Below, in pieces: positions 52,471-62,531 of a stretch of DNA of 64,000 bases (position 1 is its first letter; the number at the start of each line of letters is the position of its first letter). Location: the NCBI GenBank assembly GCA_947489525.1, contig CANLDW010000002.1, positions 434,001 to 498,000 of the forward strand, read 5' to 3'. The notes beneath the pieces were generated by a model. That model was not told where the DNA came from. It ran no database searches and saw only the letters and a list, made by a program, of their open reading frames with translations. Source of the DNA: an uncultured Psychrobacter sp. (GTDB lineage: Bacteria > Pseudomonadota > Gammaproteobacteria > Pseudomonadales > Moraxellaceae). Made by a program: the position numbers and the translations under genes.

Positions 52471-52953
52471 TTACTCGCTAATAGCGGCAAAAGAAGCCGC
52501 CAGCGTCTGCGCCAATTGCTGCGCGGGTAATTCGATCTCAAGCCCCCTTTTGCCGGCACTCACATAAATGGTTTGTGGTTTCTGCGCAGACTCGTCAATA
52601 AGGGTGGTTAGACGTTTTTTTTGTCCAAGGGGACTGACGCCGCCCAGCACATAACCTGTACTACGCTGTACCTGCTCAGGCACTGCCATCTGCACCTTTT
52701 TGCAAGGTACACCATGCATAGACAGCGCTTTAGCCATTTTTTTAAAGCTTAATTGGCTATCTACGGGTAGCACTGCCACGCATAGGACATCCTTGTCTGT
52801 AACGACGACCAAGGTCTTAAATACGCGCTCTGTACTAACGCCAAGCTTCTGCGCCGCCTCTATCCCATAGGAGGTTGCGCGCTCATCGTGAGCGTACTCA
52901 TGCAGCTTATAATCAAGGCGTTGTTGTTTGGCAAGGTCAATGGCAGGTGTCAT
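52471..52953 (-). CDS. ybaK: Cys-tRNA(Pro) / Cys-tRNA(Cys) deacylase
   Basis: Trans-editing hydrolase that removes mischarged cysteine from tRNA-Pro. 160 residues from the ATG at 52953 (MTPAIDLAKQQRLDYKLHEYAHD); a longer reading adds 14 hydrophobic residues that are not family-like. The YbaK/ProX fold is seen in YGIEAAQKLGVSTERVFKTLVV, CVAVLPVDSQLSFKKMA, GYVLGGVSPLGQKKR (with the conserved lysine region) and IYVSAGKRGLEIELP. Confidence 0.93.
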   Translation of the reverse strand: MTPAIDLAKQQRLDYKLHEYAHDERATSYGIEAAQKLGVSTERVFKTLVVVTDKDVLCVAVLPVDSQLSFKKMAKALSMHGVPCKKVQMAVPEQVQRSTGYVLGGVSPLGQKKRLTTLIDESAQKPQTIYVSAGKRGLEIELPAQQLAQTLAASFAAISE

Positions 52954-53160
52954 AAGCGTCACAAATCCTCTACTCAATAAAATAATAAATCGCACGCGAT
53001 ACTAACATATGTCCAAGCAAGCAAATATTATAGCCCTGCGCTTATTAACGCGCTGTTTCTCTTATGCCACTCACTCTAGCAAATACAGATGTTATATATC
53101 GCTTTTGCCGGTTTTATGGCATCATATGCCCACTATATTTTACAGATTTGACTTTTTATT

Positions 53161-55950
53161 ATGATACCTAAGTTCATCAAAAAACGGATTTTTAAAGCGC
53201 CAGTCACCGATCAGGTCGATGAGCAGAGCAATGAACAAACAGCTGAGCCTGATATTCAAAGACGTGCTCCTAAGCCTTATACGAACGCTCCAATCAGTCA
53301 GCTCTACCGTACAGTGTCAGGGCGACTGCTTGATGTCGCGGTCAAGCCTAAAATATTGGGGCAACTGCCTGAGTTTGATGCCGACGATCAGATTCTAAGG
53401 TTTTATGTCCTCAAGGATTACTCCCGCTCTAATAGTATACTGGTCGATCTGCAAACACAGGAGCATAATTTGCCACCAGCGTTAGTTGGTGTCAATGACA
53501 GCGCTCATAATATTAAAGAGAACGCTGCAATTATCTTTTTACATCACCCAAAGGCTAAGGATGACGCGCTCTCCCCGCGTCTATCACGTCTGATATCCGC
53601 CGTCTTGCAGTATCCTGACTTAAAGGTGCGTCTAGTGCCGGTCTCTATACTCTGGGGGCGCGCGCCGGACAAAGAGGACTCGCTACTCAAGCTTTTGATG
53701 ACAGATAACTGGGAAGACCCCAGTATTACCAAACAGCTATTTAACATCGGCGTTATGGGCCGCGATACCTTTGTGCAGTTTCATCCGCCCCAAGATCTAC
53801 GTGAGCTTATTCATGACCAGCTTGGTCAAGATCAAGAGCAGCCTGATCATGAGCAAAGTGAACCCAGTGCACAAGCAAGTTTTAGCGCTGATAACCTTAT
53901 TCATGGCGATCATAGCGCATCTCATAGCGCATCTAAAGACAGGATTTTTCCGCTCGTCTCTACCACGGATGGTAACCGCGAGCTGACCCGTCAACTCCAG
54001 CAGCAGCTCAACGTCTACTTAGATAAGCAGCGCGTCAGTATGCTAGGGCCTGACTTATCCGATAGGCGTAATCTGGTCGATAAGCTGATCTACTCGCCTG
54101 CAATCAAACACGCTATCGAAAAAGAAGCGAAAGCCACCGGTCTTAGCACTCGTGATGTCCGCGCGCAGGCTCGAGGCTATGCCAATGAGATGGTCAATAA
54201 CTACTCCTACCCTATCATTCAAGTATTTGATAAGTTTTTGACATGGCTATGGACGCAGCTCTATGACGGCGTCAAAGTGCATCATTTTGAGCGCGTCCGC
54301 GATCTGGCCGCTGATCACGAGGTCATCTACGTGCCCTGTCACCGCAGCCACGTCGATTATTTGCTCTTATCTTACGTCATCTATAAGCGTGGTCTGAGCA
54401 TCCCTTACGTGGCAGCGGGTGACAACTTAGATGTGCCCGTATTAGGGCCGCTACTACGCGGCGCTGTCGCTTTTTATATTCGTCGTAGTTTCCGTGGTAA
54501 CGCGCTCTATACTGCCGTACTGCGTGAATACATGCACACACTGATTACCCGTAACACGCCGATTGAGTACTTTATTGAAGGCGGACGCTCACGCTCAGGT
54601 CGCTTACTGCCGCCCAAGATGGGTATGCTCGCGATGACTGTCCACAGTCAGCTGCGCTATACCCATAAGCCTGTGGTCTTTATCCCGACCTATATCGGCT
54701 ACGAGCGTATTATGGAGGGCGGTACGTATATCGGTGAGCTTAAGGGTAAGCCAAAGGAGTCTGAATCCTTTCTGGGACTGCTCAAAGTTGGGCGCAAAAT
54801 TGAGCGTATCTTTGGTAATGTGCATCTGAGCTTTGGCTCGCCGCTGTATCTTAGCGACTTTATGCAAAAGTTCGATGTACCTGCCAATAGCTTACCTGCC
54901 GATTATACTGATACACCGCTTGATAGTAAGACCAATGCGATGGTGGATAATCTTGGCGTCAAGATTATGCAGCACATTAATAAAGCAGCAGTGGTCAATC
55001 CGGTGTCTTTGTTATCTCTAGTACTCCTATCAGCACCTAAAGCCGCCCTTGATGAAGATATTTGCCGCGAGCAAATTGGTTTGTATCGTAATATCGCTCA
55101 GCAGATGCCGTATTCAGACGATACGATGGTGACCGATATGACGCCGCAGCAGATTATCGATTACGGTATCAAACTCAAACTCATTGAACGCATACCGCAC
55201 ATCTTAGGCGACATTATCCAAGTCGCAGACAAGCAAGCCGCGCTGCTCAGTTATTTCCGCAATAATATCCTGCACGTCTTTATCTTGATGTCGTTTCTTG
55301 CCGCTTTAGTGGCGCGTAATGGCCGTATTACCCGCAGTCGCTTGGATGGTATCGTAGAGCAGCTGTATCCTTTTCTGCAAAGCGAGCTGTTCTTATACTA
55401 TCCGGCGCACGGACTGACAGAAACGCTGAATCAAAAGATTGATAACATGATCACCCACGGTCTGATCGTCGATCTTGGCGATGATGTGCTCAGTACCCCT
55501 GAATCGAACACCAGAGGTTATCAGCAGCTACAAGTGCTGGCTACCCCTGTTGAGCAAAGCCTTGAGCGCTACTTTATGACCCTTGCCTTATTATCGCAGC
55601 AAGGTTCAGGTAATCTAACAGAAGATGAAGTGATTGATCTTTGTCAGCTATTGGGTCAACGTTTATCCGTGCTTTACGCTGATGATATCCCCGATTTCTT
55701 TGATCGCTCACTGTTTGTCAGCTTCGTCAATGCCCTATTACGTCTTAACTATCTACAAAAAGACGCGGAGACAGGACTGCTCACCTTTGATCAGCGCATT
55801 GATGATATCGCTCAGCATGCCAAATATGTCCTGAGTCCTGATGTGATGCAGCTATTACAACAAGTGGCGAGTCTGAGCGACGACGAGATCACTCACGCCA
55901 TCACTGAGATCAGTAATAAAAAACAGCGTAAGTTTGGACGTAAGCGTTGA
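53161..55950 (+). CDS. plsB: Glycerol-3-phosphate 1-O-acyltransferase PlsB
   Basis: First acylation of glycerol 3-phosphate in phospholipid synthesis; inner-membrane enzyme. 929 residues, longer than E. coli PlsB (807). The acyltransferase motifs are CHRSHVDYLLLSY (HX4D, near residue 395), RGAVAFYIRRSFRGN, FIEGGRSRSGRLLPPK and VVFIPTYIGYERI. The extra length is partly a charged N-terminal lead and a loop of acidic and His/Ser-rich residues near 220-260 (QDQEQPDHEQSEPSAQ). The ribosome site before ATG 53161 is weak. Closed by a strong bidirectional terminator. Confidence 0.96.
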   Translation: MIPKFIKKRIFKAPVTDQVDEQSNEQTAEPDIQRRAPKPYTNAPISQLYRTVSGRLLDVAVKPKILGQLPEFDADDQILRFYVLKDYSRSNSILVDLQTQEHNLPPALVGVNDSAHNIKENAAIIFLHHPKAKDDALSPRLSRLISAVLQYPDLKVRLVPVSILWGRAPDKEDSLLKLLMTDNWEDPSITKQLFNIGVMGRDTFVQFHPPQDLRELIHDQLGQDQEQPDHEQSEPSAQASFSADNLIHGDHSASHSASKDRIFPLVSTTDGNRELTRQLQQQLNVYLDKQRVSMLGPDLSDRRNLVDKLIYSPAIKHAIEKEAKATGLSTRDVRAQARGYANEMVNNYSYPIIQVFDKFLTWLWTQLYDGVKVHHFERVRDLAADHEVIYVPCHRSHVDYLLLSYVIYKRGLSIPYVAAGDNLDVPVLGPLLRGAVAFYIRRSFRGNALYTAVLREYMHTLITRNTPIEYFIEGGRSRSGRLLPPKMGMLAMTVHSQLRYTHKPVVFIPTYIGYERIMEGGTYIGELKGKPKESESFLGLLKVGRKIERIFGNVHLSFGSPLYLSDFMQKFDVPANSLPADYTDTPLDSKTNAMVDNLGVKIMQHINKAAVVNPVSLLSLVLLSAPKAALDEDICREQIGLYRNIAQQMPYSDDTMVTDMTPQQIIDYGIKLKLIERIPHILGDIIQVADKQAALLSYFRNNILHVFILMSFLAALVARNGRITRSRLDGIVEQLYPFLQSELFLYYPAHGLTETLNQKIDNMITHGLIVDLGDDVLSTPESNTRGYQQLQVLATPVEQSLERYFMTLALLSQQGSGNLTEDEVIDLCQLLGQRLSVLYADDIPDFFDRSLFVSFVNALLRLNYLQKDAETGLLTFDQRIDDIAQHAKYVLSPDVMQLLQQVASLSDDEITHAITEISNKKQRKFGRKR

Positions 55951-55972
55951 TATCTTAATGACAAGTCTTGGT

Positions 55973-56008
55973 ATAAAAAAAGCAAACTCAGTGAGTTTGC
56001 TTTTTTGT
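55973..56008. terminator. Bidirectional terminator plsB / ettA
   Basis: AAAAAAGCAAACTC and GAGTTTGCTTTTTT stem with a 4-base loop, shared by two convergent genes. Confidence 0.85.
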
Positions 56009-56083
56009 TGGCTCATAGTTTAACGCCTAATTATTAACATCTAGTTATTAACGTCTACTTAAACGCTTAACTACTAATAGCGC

Positions 56084-57745
56084 TTAACTACTAATCTTCT
56101 TATACTTCATGCGTTTGGGACCGGCGTTATCGCCCAATTGTTTTTTGCGATAGGTCTCAAACTCCGAGTAGTTACCATCAAACCAGATCGGACCTTCCTC
56201 TTCAAACGCCAATATGTGCGTGGCGATACGGTCAAGGAACCAGCGATCATGCGAGACCACCATCACCGTACCTGGGAACACTTGAATCGCATCTTCAAGC
56301 GCACGTAGGGTCTCGATGTCCAAATCGTTTGAGGGTTCATCGAGTAGCAACACATTCGCGCCTTGCTTTAAGGTTTTGGCCAGTTGTAGACGGTTACGCT
56401 CACCGCCCGAGAGTTGACCGACGCGCTTTTGTTGGTCTTGACCTTTAAAATTAAAGCGCCCGATATAAGCGCGGCTTGGCGTGGTGTAGTCGCCAACGGT
56501 GATGATATCAAGACCGTCTGAGACCTCTTCCCATACCGTTTTACTGTCATCTAGGTTATCGCGTACCTGACCGACATAGGCGACTTTTACGCTCTCACCT
56601 AATTCTACAGAGCCAGTATCCGGCTCATCTTGACCAGTAATCATATTAAACAGCGTCGTTTTACCTGCGCCATTAGGACCGATAATACCGACGATAGCGC
56701 CTGCTGGCACATTGAAGCTTAGGTTTTCGTATAACAAACGATCGCCAAAGGACTTGGAGATGTCATTGACCTCAATAACTTTATTACCTAAGCGAGGACC
56801 GGGCGGAATATAAATCTCAGAGGTCTCGTTACGCTTTTGGAATTCCGTTGAGTTTAGCTCCTCAAAACGCTGGACACGTGATTTGGACTTGGCTTGCTGG
56901 CCTTTTTGATTTTTGCGAATCCACTCAAGCTCCTTTTTAAGCGCTTTAGCAAAGGACTCTTCTTGTTTTTGCTGCTGCTCAAGACGGATATTTTTTTGCT
57001 CAAGCCACTCGGTATAGTTGCCTTCATAAGGGTAGCCATGTCCGCGATCCAGCTCCAATATCCACTGCGCGACATTATCTAAGAAGTAGCGATCATGGGT
57101 AATAGCAACGATAGTACCGCTATAGTTCTGTAGGAACAGCTCAAGCCAAGCGACAGATTCAGCGTCCAAATGGTTGGTCGGCTCATCGAGTAGCAGCATA
57201 TCAGGACGCGAGAGCAGTAGACGACACAGCGCCACTCGGCGTTTTTCACCACCTGATAACTTGCTGACATCAGCATCCCATGGCGGCAGACGCAAGGCAT
57301 CAGCCGCTTTTTCTAATTGGGTGTTAAGGTTATGCGCATCCCACGCCTGAATGATGTCTTCCATCTTGCCTTGCTCTTCAGCTAACTTATCAAAGTCAGC
57401 ATCAGGTTCGGCGTATTCAGCATAGATCGCATCTAAACGTGCTAGCGCATCAAGCGCCTCACGCATACCGTCCTCGACATTGCCGCGTACGTCTTTGCTA
57501 TCATCAAGCTGCGGCTCCTGCGGTAGATAGCCTACTTTCGTACCAGGCTGCGCGCGCGCTTCACCACTATAATCAGTATCAACGCCTGCCATGATACGCA
57601 GTAAGGTGGATTTACCAGCACCGTTAATACCCAAAACACCGATTTTGGCACCGGGGAAGAAAGATAAATTGATATTTTTTAGAATTTCGCGCTTAGGCGG
57701 AACAAGTTTTGACACGTTGTTCATCGTGTAGATATATTGAGCCAT
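56084..57745 (-). CDS. ettA: Energy-dependent translational throttle protein EttA
   Basis: ABC-F ATPase that binds the ribosomal E site and gates entry into elongation according to ATP/ADP. 553 residues, matching E. coli EttA (555). Two ABC domains: GINGAGKSTLLRIMAG with LSGGEKRRVALCRLLLSRPDMLLLDEPTNHLD, and GPNGAGKTTLFNMITG with LSGGERNRLQLAKTL and LLLDEPSNDLD. Between them are the arm and the charged linker (ALKKELEWIRKNQKGQQAKSK). The ATG at 57745 gives the standard N-terminus AQYIYTMNNVSK; upstream frame readings run into a MITE-like element. Confidence 0.97.
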   Translation of the reverse strand: MAQYIYTMNNVSKLVPPKREILKNINLSFFPGAKIGVLGINGAGKSTLLRIMAGVDTDYSGEARAQPGTKVGYLPQEPQLDDSKDVRGNVEDGMREALDALARLDAIYAEYAEPDADFDKLAEEQGKMEDIIQAWDAHNLNTQLEKAADALRLPPWDADVSKLSGGEKRRVALCRLLLSRPDMLLLDEPTNHLDAESVAWLELFLQNYSGTIVAITHDRYFLDNVAQWILELDRGHGYPYEGNYTEWLEQKNIRLEQQQKQEESFAKALKKELEWIRKNQKGQQAKSKSRVQRFEELNSTEFQKRNETSEIYIPPGPRLGNKVIEVNDISKSFGDRLLYENLSFNVPAGAIVGIIGPNGAGKTTLFNMITGQDEPDTGSVELGESVKVAYVGQVRDNLDDSKTVWEEVSDGLDIITVGDYTTPSRAYIGRFNFKGQDQQKRVGQLSGGERNRLQLAKTLKQGANVLLLDEPSNDLDIETLRALEDAIQVFPGTVMVVSHDRWFLDRIATHILAFEEEGPIWFDGNYSEFETYRKKQLGDNAGPKRMKYKKISS

Positions 57746-57814
57746 TAACACTCCGAGGGACGATATAAAAGCGGTCAGTGTACAAACACCCATACTATGG
57801 ACGTCTATATTTAC

Positions 57815-57921
57815 TATAGTCAATCAATATTAAAAGTGGTACAAGGCAGACGAGCGCAAGTACTACAGTAGTAGACTAAGCGAGTCTAACGCCGTAACAT
57901 TTTAAGAGTGGTTCGACTATA
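57815..57921. mobile_element. 107-bp MITE-like element, copy 2
   Basis: Begins TATAGTCAATCAATATTAAAA and ends GGTTCGACTATA; same length and nearly the same sequence as 30114-30220, in the same orientation. It sits 70 bases upstream of the ettA start, so it may carry or disturb that promoter. Confidence 0.82.
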
Positions 57922-58425
57922 CCTAAAATTATGGTCTAAAAATCAAAGATATATATAGATATAAGGTCTTTGCTATTCGCGTCCATTATCGCATTGTGCT
58001 AAGAGCGCTGCAAGCTTACAAGTGCTTTAGCTGGTTTTATCTTACTTGCCGAGTGCTGTTAATAAACTAAATATCGGCTATTACCTTATTCAAGTCATAG
58101 ATATACAAGCTGAGTCTACCTACTTGTAATAAATAGCTATCATATGGTAGATGGCATACCTGCTGGACGTTTTACTAAGTATCTGGCAGAGTAAATAAAG
58201 TACTTAGCAAAGTTGCCGTCTGTAACGTAAACTGGTTTTTGCCCCGCCTGCTCACGTATGTTAGTAGTAACATTTGTACTGTCTATGCTTACGATAAATA
58301 GCGCTTAAGCACTGGCTTAACATCCTTAGAGAACTCATAATAAATTAGTTTGGTGTATGCCACTGCGCATCACCATAAGTTATCTGCAAACTATAATTTT
58401 AAGTATAATTTTAATAAGGAGCTTT
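57922..58425. other. Non-coding stretch ettA / GNAT gene
   Basis: About 500 bases between divergent genes. One loose inverted repeat (CTAAGTA near 58176 and TACTTAG near 58203). Nothing else that I can assign. Confidence 0.5.
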
Positions 58426-58722
58426 ATGATGAGTGATAGTATCAATACAGAATCTTTGGAGATTAACCACGATAAAAGTGCTCAGCGTTTTGAAACGACA
58501 ATTGAGGGTAAAGTCGGTTATTTAAGCTATCAAGAGCGCGGTGATACCTTGGTCTATGACCATACTATTGTACCGCCAGAGCTTGGCGGTCAAGGCGTCG
58601 GTTCTGCGCTGGCAAAATATGCGCTAGACTATGCACGGGAGCAGAACAAAAAAGTCATCCCTCAGTGCTCGTTTGTTGCTGCATATATCAAAAAGCATCC
58701 TGAGTACCAAGCACTAGTATAG
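58426..58722 (+). CDS. GNAT-family N-acetyltransferase, small YjdJ type
   Basis: 98 residues. A short single-domain GNAT: EINHDKSAQRFETTIEGKVGYLSYQERGD, the strand LVYDHTIVPPELGGQGVGSALAKYALDYARE containing the acetyl-CoA loop (GGQGVGSALA), and VIPQCSFVAAYIKKHPEYQALV, which is conserved in COG2388. Target unknown. Tandem ATGs at 58426 and 58429 follow AAGGAGCTTT; the frame upstream of them is not used. It lies 59 bases upstream of phhB on the same strand. Confidence 0.88.
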   Translation: MMSDSINTESLEINHDKSAQRFETTIEGKVGYLSYQERGDTLVYDHTIVPPELGGQGVGSALAKYALDYAREQNKKVIPQCSFVAAYIKKHPEYQALV

Positions 58723-58781
58723 CCAGTGGCTGACCGCCCTTAACCTTTAAACAATCACGCTTTATAGCAGAGGATACGTTT

Positions 58782-59075
58782 ATGAGTAGTCTATCCGACC
58801 AACAAATAGATATGCAGCTTGACGAGCTCAAAGGCTGGCGACGTGATGGTAATAGTATCGTTAAACGCTATGAGTTTGGCGATTTTATTGAAGCCATGAG
58901 CTTTATGAATCAGGCGGCGTTTTATGCAGAAGCCATTGAGCATCATCCAGAATGGCACAACATATATAATGTCGTTGATGTACGCCTAACGACTCATGAT
59001 ACAGGTGGTATTACTAGCCTAGATATTCGTTTAGCAAAGCGCATGGAGTATATCGTCCAGCCTAAACGTCTCTAA
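58782..59075 (+). CDS. phhB: Pterin-4a-carbinolamine dehydratase
   Basis: Dehydrates 4a-hydroxytetrahydrobiopterin made by aromatic hydroxylases and recycles the cofactor. 97 residues: [21 protein letters not shown], the [36 protein letters not shown] signature with the active-site histidines, and the usual C-terminal [12 protein letters not shown]. No phenylalanine hydroxylase is nearby. It probably shares a transcript with the GNAT gene and ends at the terminator at 59128. Confidence 0.95.
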   Translation: MSSLSDQQIDMQLDELKGWRRDGNSIVKRYEFGDFIEAMSFMNQAAFYAEAIEHHPEWHNIYNVVDVRLTTHDTGGITSLDIRLAKRMEYIVQPKRL

Positions 59076-59127
59076 ATAGAGATTATTATGTAGCAAAATC
59101 CATCCGTACTACGCTACGCAGCTACGC

Positions 59128-59154
59128 AAAAAAGTCCTCAATTGAGGACTTTTT
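59128..59154. terminator. Terminator phhB / DUF1328 gene
   Basis: AAAAAAGTCCTCAA and TTGAGGACTTTTT, symmetric, serving both convergent genes. Confidence 0.85.
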
Positions 59155-59185
59155 CATCAATAACTTTTATTAAGTATTTACACTG

Positions 59186-59341
59186 TTACATTTTGCGGCT
59201 GACAAAAGCGACGATAAATAAAATTACTGCTACCGCTAAGAAAATATAAGCTAGGTTAGTTGATAAGCCAGCAACTTCGCCAAATCCTAATAAGCTAGCG
59301 ATCAGCGCAATAACAGCAAAAATAATAGCCCAACGAAACAT
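59186..59341 (-). CDS. DUF1328 membrane microprotein (YtjA-like)
   Basis: 51 residues: begins [20 protein letters not shown], then [20 protein letters not shown] and ends FVSRKM. Two membrane helices with a GxGEVAG turn, which is the DUF1328 signature. Often found among stress-response genes; function unknown. The ATG at 59341 follows GGAGTGAGACT. Confidence 0.9.
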   Translation of the reverse strand: MFRWAIIFAVIALIASLLGFGEVAGLSTNLAYIFLAVAVILFIVAFVSRKM

Positions 59342-59749
59342 AGTCTCACTCCTCAAAACGTTAATTGAATAAAAGTCGTTTTTTCACTACCCTATAACTG
59401 TTACTACTCTATCGCTAACGAGTAATAACAAATTAAAGGACAATTACGATACGATATATTTCAATCTAAACAGTTTTTGTCTTAAACATATTTAATATCG
59501 AAATGCTAGAGTATCAACGCGTACTTAAAAGTATCGTTCATTTTGGTAAACAATCGACTTTATTGTGTAAACTGTGTAGCTGGTCTGGTATTTTTAACGC
59601 GAATTGATTAACTTTTAACAGCTTATTGTATACGTAGTACTTATTTAGACTCTGTATTTGGCATGCTTATGATTTAATCGATATTGTCTAGTACCTTATC
59701 TGATAACCTATCTTATCTTAATAATAGCAAACCTAAAAAGGATTTAATT
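59342..59749. other. Intergenic region before the saccharopine-dehydrogenase-like gene
   Basis: About 400 AT-rich bases with promoters in both directions presumed. No element or hairpin that I can support. Confidence 0.45.
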
Positions 59750-61123
59750 ATGAACAATAACTCAGATAACAATTCAAACCACAATTCAAACAACAGCTCA
59801 AACAACAACTTAGATAAAACAGCGCCCTACAGTAGCGAAGAAGCGAATAGGACTAAAACTGACGACAAAAGCCAAAGCAAAAAAAACAACGATGAGCGCG
59901 CTTACGCGATTGTGTTGTATGGCGCTACTAGCTTCGTTGGAAAAATCACAGCGCATTATCTCACTAACTTTTTGAGCAACGCGACATCCAAAGGCGACTC
60001 TGATATCACATGGGCGATTGCTGGCCGTGATGAAGATAAGCTCAAAGCGCTTCAATCTAAGCTTGAGAGCAAAGTGGACATCATCGTCGCAAACAGCAAC
60101 GATCAAGACAGTCTAGATAAGATGACCAAGCAGACGCGAGTGATTATCTCAACAGTCGGCCCTTACCTCAAATATGGTGAACCTTTAATAAAATCTTGTA
60201 CTAGCCAAGGTACCGATTACGTTGATCTTACAGGCGAGGCTATCTTCATCAAAGATATGATGGATAAATATCAAGATGATGCCAAAAAATCTGGCGCGCG
60301 CATTGTTAACTCGTGCGGCTTTGATTCCATTCCCTCAGATCTTGGCGTCTACTTTACGCAGCAGCAAGCTGAAGCTCAGTTTGATGAGGTGTGCCATGTC
60401 ATCAATATGCGGGTAAAAGCGGCCAAAGGTGGTTTATCAGGTGGTACAGTGGCATCGATGGCGACTATCTTTGAAGAGGTTGGTCAAGATAAATCACGTC
60501 GTAAGCAAGTTGCTAACCCGTACCTTTTAAACGATGATCAAGACGCGCCCAATACCCGTCAAACCAATGTCAGTAAGCCTGAATATGACAAAGATCACAA
60601 ACGCTGGGTTGCGCCTTTTGTAATGGCAAGTATCAATACACGCATCGTCCATCGCAGTAATCAGCTATTAGGTTACGAATATGGTCGCGACTTTAAGTAC
60701 GATGAAGCGATGTGGATGCAAGATGGCGTTAAAGGTCAGCTTATGAGCTATGGTATGAGCGCAGGCCTACTAGGCTTTGGAGCGGCGATGATGTTTAAGC
60801 CTAGCCGTGAGCTATTATCCAAACACGTGCTACCAAAAACAGGAACAGGCCCCTCTAAGTCTGAACAAGAAAACGGTTATTTCGATATTCGCTTCTTTGG
60901 CGAGACTCCAAGCGGTGACGAGATAACGACTAAAGTGACAGGCGATCGTGATCCAGGCTACGGTAGTACCTCGCGCATGCTGGCGCAGTCTGCGTTATGT
61001 CTCGCGCAAGACATTGATGAAGATGACGTAGAAGGCGGCTTTTGGACGCCATCAACGGCTATGGGTGATAAGCTTATGACGCGTTTAGAGGAACACGCTG
61101 GTATTACTTTTGAAGTTATATAG
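59750..61123 (+). CDS. Saccharopine-dehydrogenase-like / trans-acting enoyl reductase family protein
   Basis: 457 residues from the ATG at 59750, which follows AAAAAGGATTTAATT. Residues 1-50 are low complexity, rich in Asn and Ser (MNNNSDNNSNHNSNNSSNNN). Then a Rossmann domain AIVLYGATSFVGKITAHYL, AIAGRDEDKLKALQSKL, VISTVGPYLKYGEPL and SCGFDSIPSDLGVYF, which is typical of the saccharopine-dehydrogenase-like NAD(P) proteins related to mycobacterial trans-acting enoyl reductase. The substrate is unknown; lipid metabolism is likely from the family. One hydrophobic segment (SYGMSAGLLGFGAAMMF) may attach to the membrane. Single gene with its own terminator. Confidence 0.88.
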   Translation: MNNNSDNNSNHNSNNSSNNNLDKTAPYSSEEANRTKTDDKSQSKKNNDERAYAIVLYGATSFVGKITAHYLTNFLSNATSKGDSDITWAIAGRDEDKLKALQSKLESKVDIIVANSNDQDSLDKMTKQTRVIISTVGPYLKYGEPLIKSCTSQGTDYVDLTGEAIFIKDMMDKYQDDAKKSGARIVNSCGFDSIPSDLGVYFTQQQAEAQFDEVCHVINMRVKAAKGGLSGGTVASMATIFEEVGQDKSRRKQVANPYLLNDDQDAPNTRQTNVSKPEYDKDHKRWVAPFVMASINTRIVHRSNQLLGYEYGRDFKYDEAMWMQDGVKGQLMSYGMSAGLLGFGAAMMFKPSRELLSKHVLPKTGTGPSKSEQENGYFDIRFFGETPSGDEITTKVTGDRDPGYGSTSRMLAQSALCLAQDIDEDDVEGGFWTPSTAMGDKLMTRLEEHAGITFEVI

Positions 61124-61558
61124 CAAATCCAAAATAATCCTGTTCATAATAAGACAGCTTTGGTTATGTAATAATCAAGTATTTTAAGTTACTTATTTAC
61201 AGCTACAGCAAGACCGTACTTTATCTTCAAGTACGGTCTTTTTTATGCTTAATACTTTTTAGGGCTTTTACGTTAAATGTTAATGAATACTAACAACGTA
61301 TTTCTTTAGTGAACGATGTTGCCTGTTTTTAGTTTTTTGCTACATTATGCTACACATTTCTCGCTTGATGTCACAGCGTCAGCAGAATAGGTGTCGTAAT
61401 ATTAAATAAGCATTCATAAGGACTGAACTGCATTGTTATGTCTGACATAGATATCTCTATCAGAGCTATAGTCCAAATACAATAATAGCGCCTGATGCTG
61501 CTGTACTTTATTAAGATGAATTTATTACTATATTTTTGACAATTAAGAGGAATACATT
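61124..61558. other. Intergenic region before the secreted-protein cluster
   Basis: Contains the terminator at 61213-61242. The remaining roughly 310 bases are AT-rich without an assignable feature. Confidence 0.5.
61213..61242 (+). terminator. Terminator after the saccharopine-dehydrogenase-like gene
   Basis: AAGACCGTACTT and AAGTACGGTCTT stem followed by TTTT. Confidence 0.85.
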
Positions 61559-62386
61559 ATGAAGATGAATATATTAACCGCAGCAGTACTGACCTCAGGA
61601 TTGGCTATGTACGCTACTTCTGCAAATGCTGCTATGGTCACCGACGGTCATGGCAACGTTGGCTATGACACTTACGATGAGTGTGTTATGGCGGTAAAAG
61701 AAGGTTCTGCGCGTTACTATACGCCATATACGTATCAGCAGCCCATGCCGCGCGCTGGTGAAGTATCCGTAGGCAAAATGCGTTTATCTGAAGTTATGAT
61801 TCCTCAAAATGAAGTCAATGATAATAATTTGCGTACTAGCGATTACCAAGCAGGGGCATGCGATTTAGGTGTTGGTCAGTCCAATGGTCGCTACGGGGTT
61901 TCAGGTGCACTAGTAGGTAAATATGTACCTTTCGATGCAGACATGCCGGTCAACGTCTATATGGACGCTAATGGTAATCCTGTACGCGTAACGATGCAGC
62001 AGTGCGATAATCACTTCAGTGGTAATTTCCCAACGCCAGTGGTTAGCGAAGTACCTGCTCTACCCGCACAAATCGCTATCGATGAAGAGCGCAGTGTTGA
62101 GCCTGTTGTTATCCAAACCAGACGTTATATTCGTCCTTCTACTTACAGTATAAAAGAGGTTGTCGTAGCGCCCGTGGATCAAGTCAAACGCTATAATACA
62201 GTGGACGGTACAGCTATCGGTGTCGAAGGCGCCCAACGTACGGTCATCTTAGGTCAACAAGCGGATGCTGAGATATTAGATGAAGTAGAGATTGATCAGA
62301 CGTTCCCAGTTATTCGGGTGCCAAGTAACGATAATCAAAGACGCGTCATTGATCCAAATACAGGTAGAACGATCATTGTTGAGTAA
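61559..62386 (+). CDS. Secreted protein of unknown function
   Basis: 275 residues. Signal peptide MKMNILTAAVLTSGLAMYATSANA with a clear ANA cleavage site. The mature N-terminus has AMVTDGHGNVGYDTYDECVMAVKEGSARYYTPY, a short module with a paired cysteine that resembles the start of some Moraxellaceae envelope proteins (GNxV..YxxC), then a second cysteine pair (AGACDLG ... MQQCDNHF). The C-terminal half is beta-rich and polar. No OmpA peptidoglycan-binding domain. ATG at 61559 follows AGAGGAATACATT. Function unknown. Confidence 0.85.
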   Translation: MKMNILTAAVLTSGLAMYATSANAAMVTDGHGNVGYDTYDECVMAVKEGSARYYTPYTYQQPMPRAGEVSVGKMRLSEVMIPQNEVNDNNLRTSDYQAGACDLGVGQSNGRYGVSGALVGKYVPFDADMPVNVYMDANGNPVRVTMQQCDNHFSGNFPTPVVSEVPALPAQIAIDEERSVEPVVIQTRRYIRPSTYSIKEVVVAPVDQVKRYNTVDGTAIGVEGAQRTVILGQQADAEILDEVEIDQTFPVIRVPSNDNQRRVIDPNTGRTIIVE

Positions 62387-62531
62387 ATCGCGAGAATAAG
62401 TTACGACGCTTTTTTACAAAGATTAGAGGTTTATTCTCATAAATTAACATAAGTCGTTGTATGTAAATGTATTTACGTTTTGTTTTCTTAAATATACATG
62501 AACACACGGGACGGCTAAAATTTTACTACTG

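Noticed and set aside
52392-52559. N-terminal extension of the CHMI-like protein
   Set aside because: It overlaps ybaK, is low in family resemblance and would bury the catalytic Pro2.
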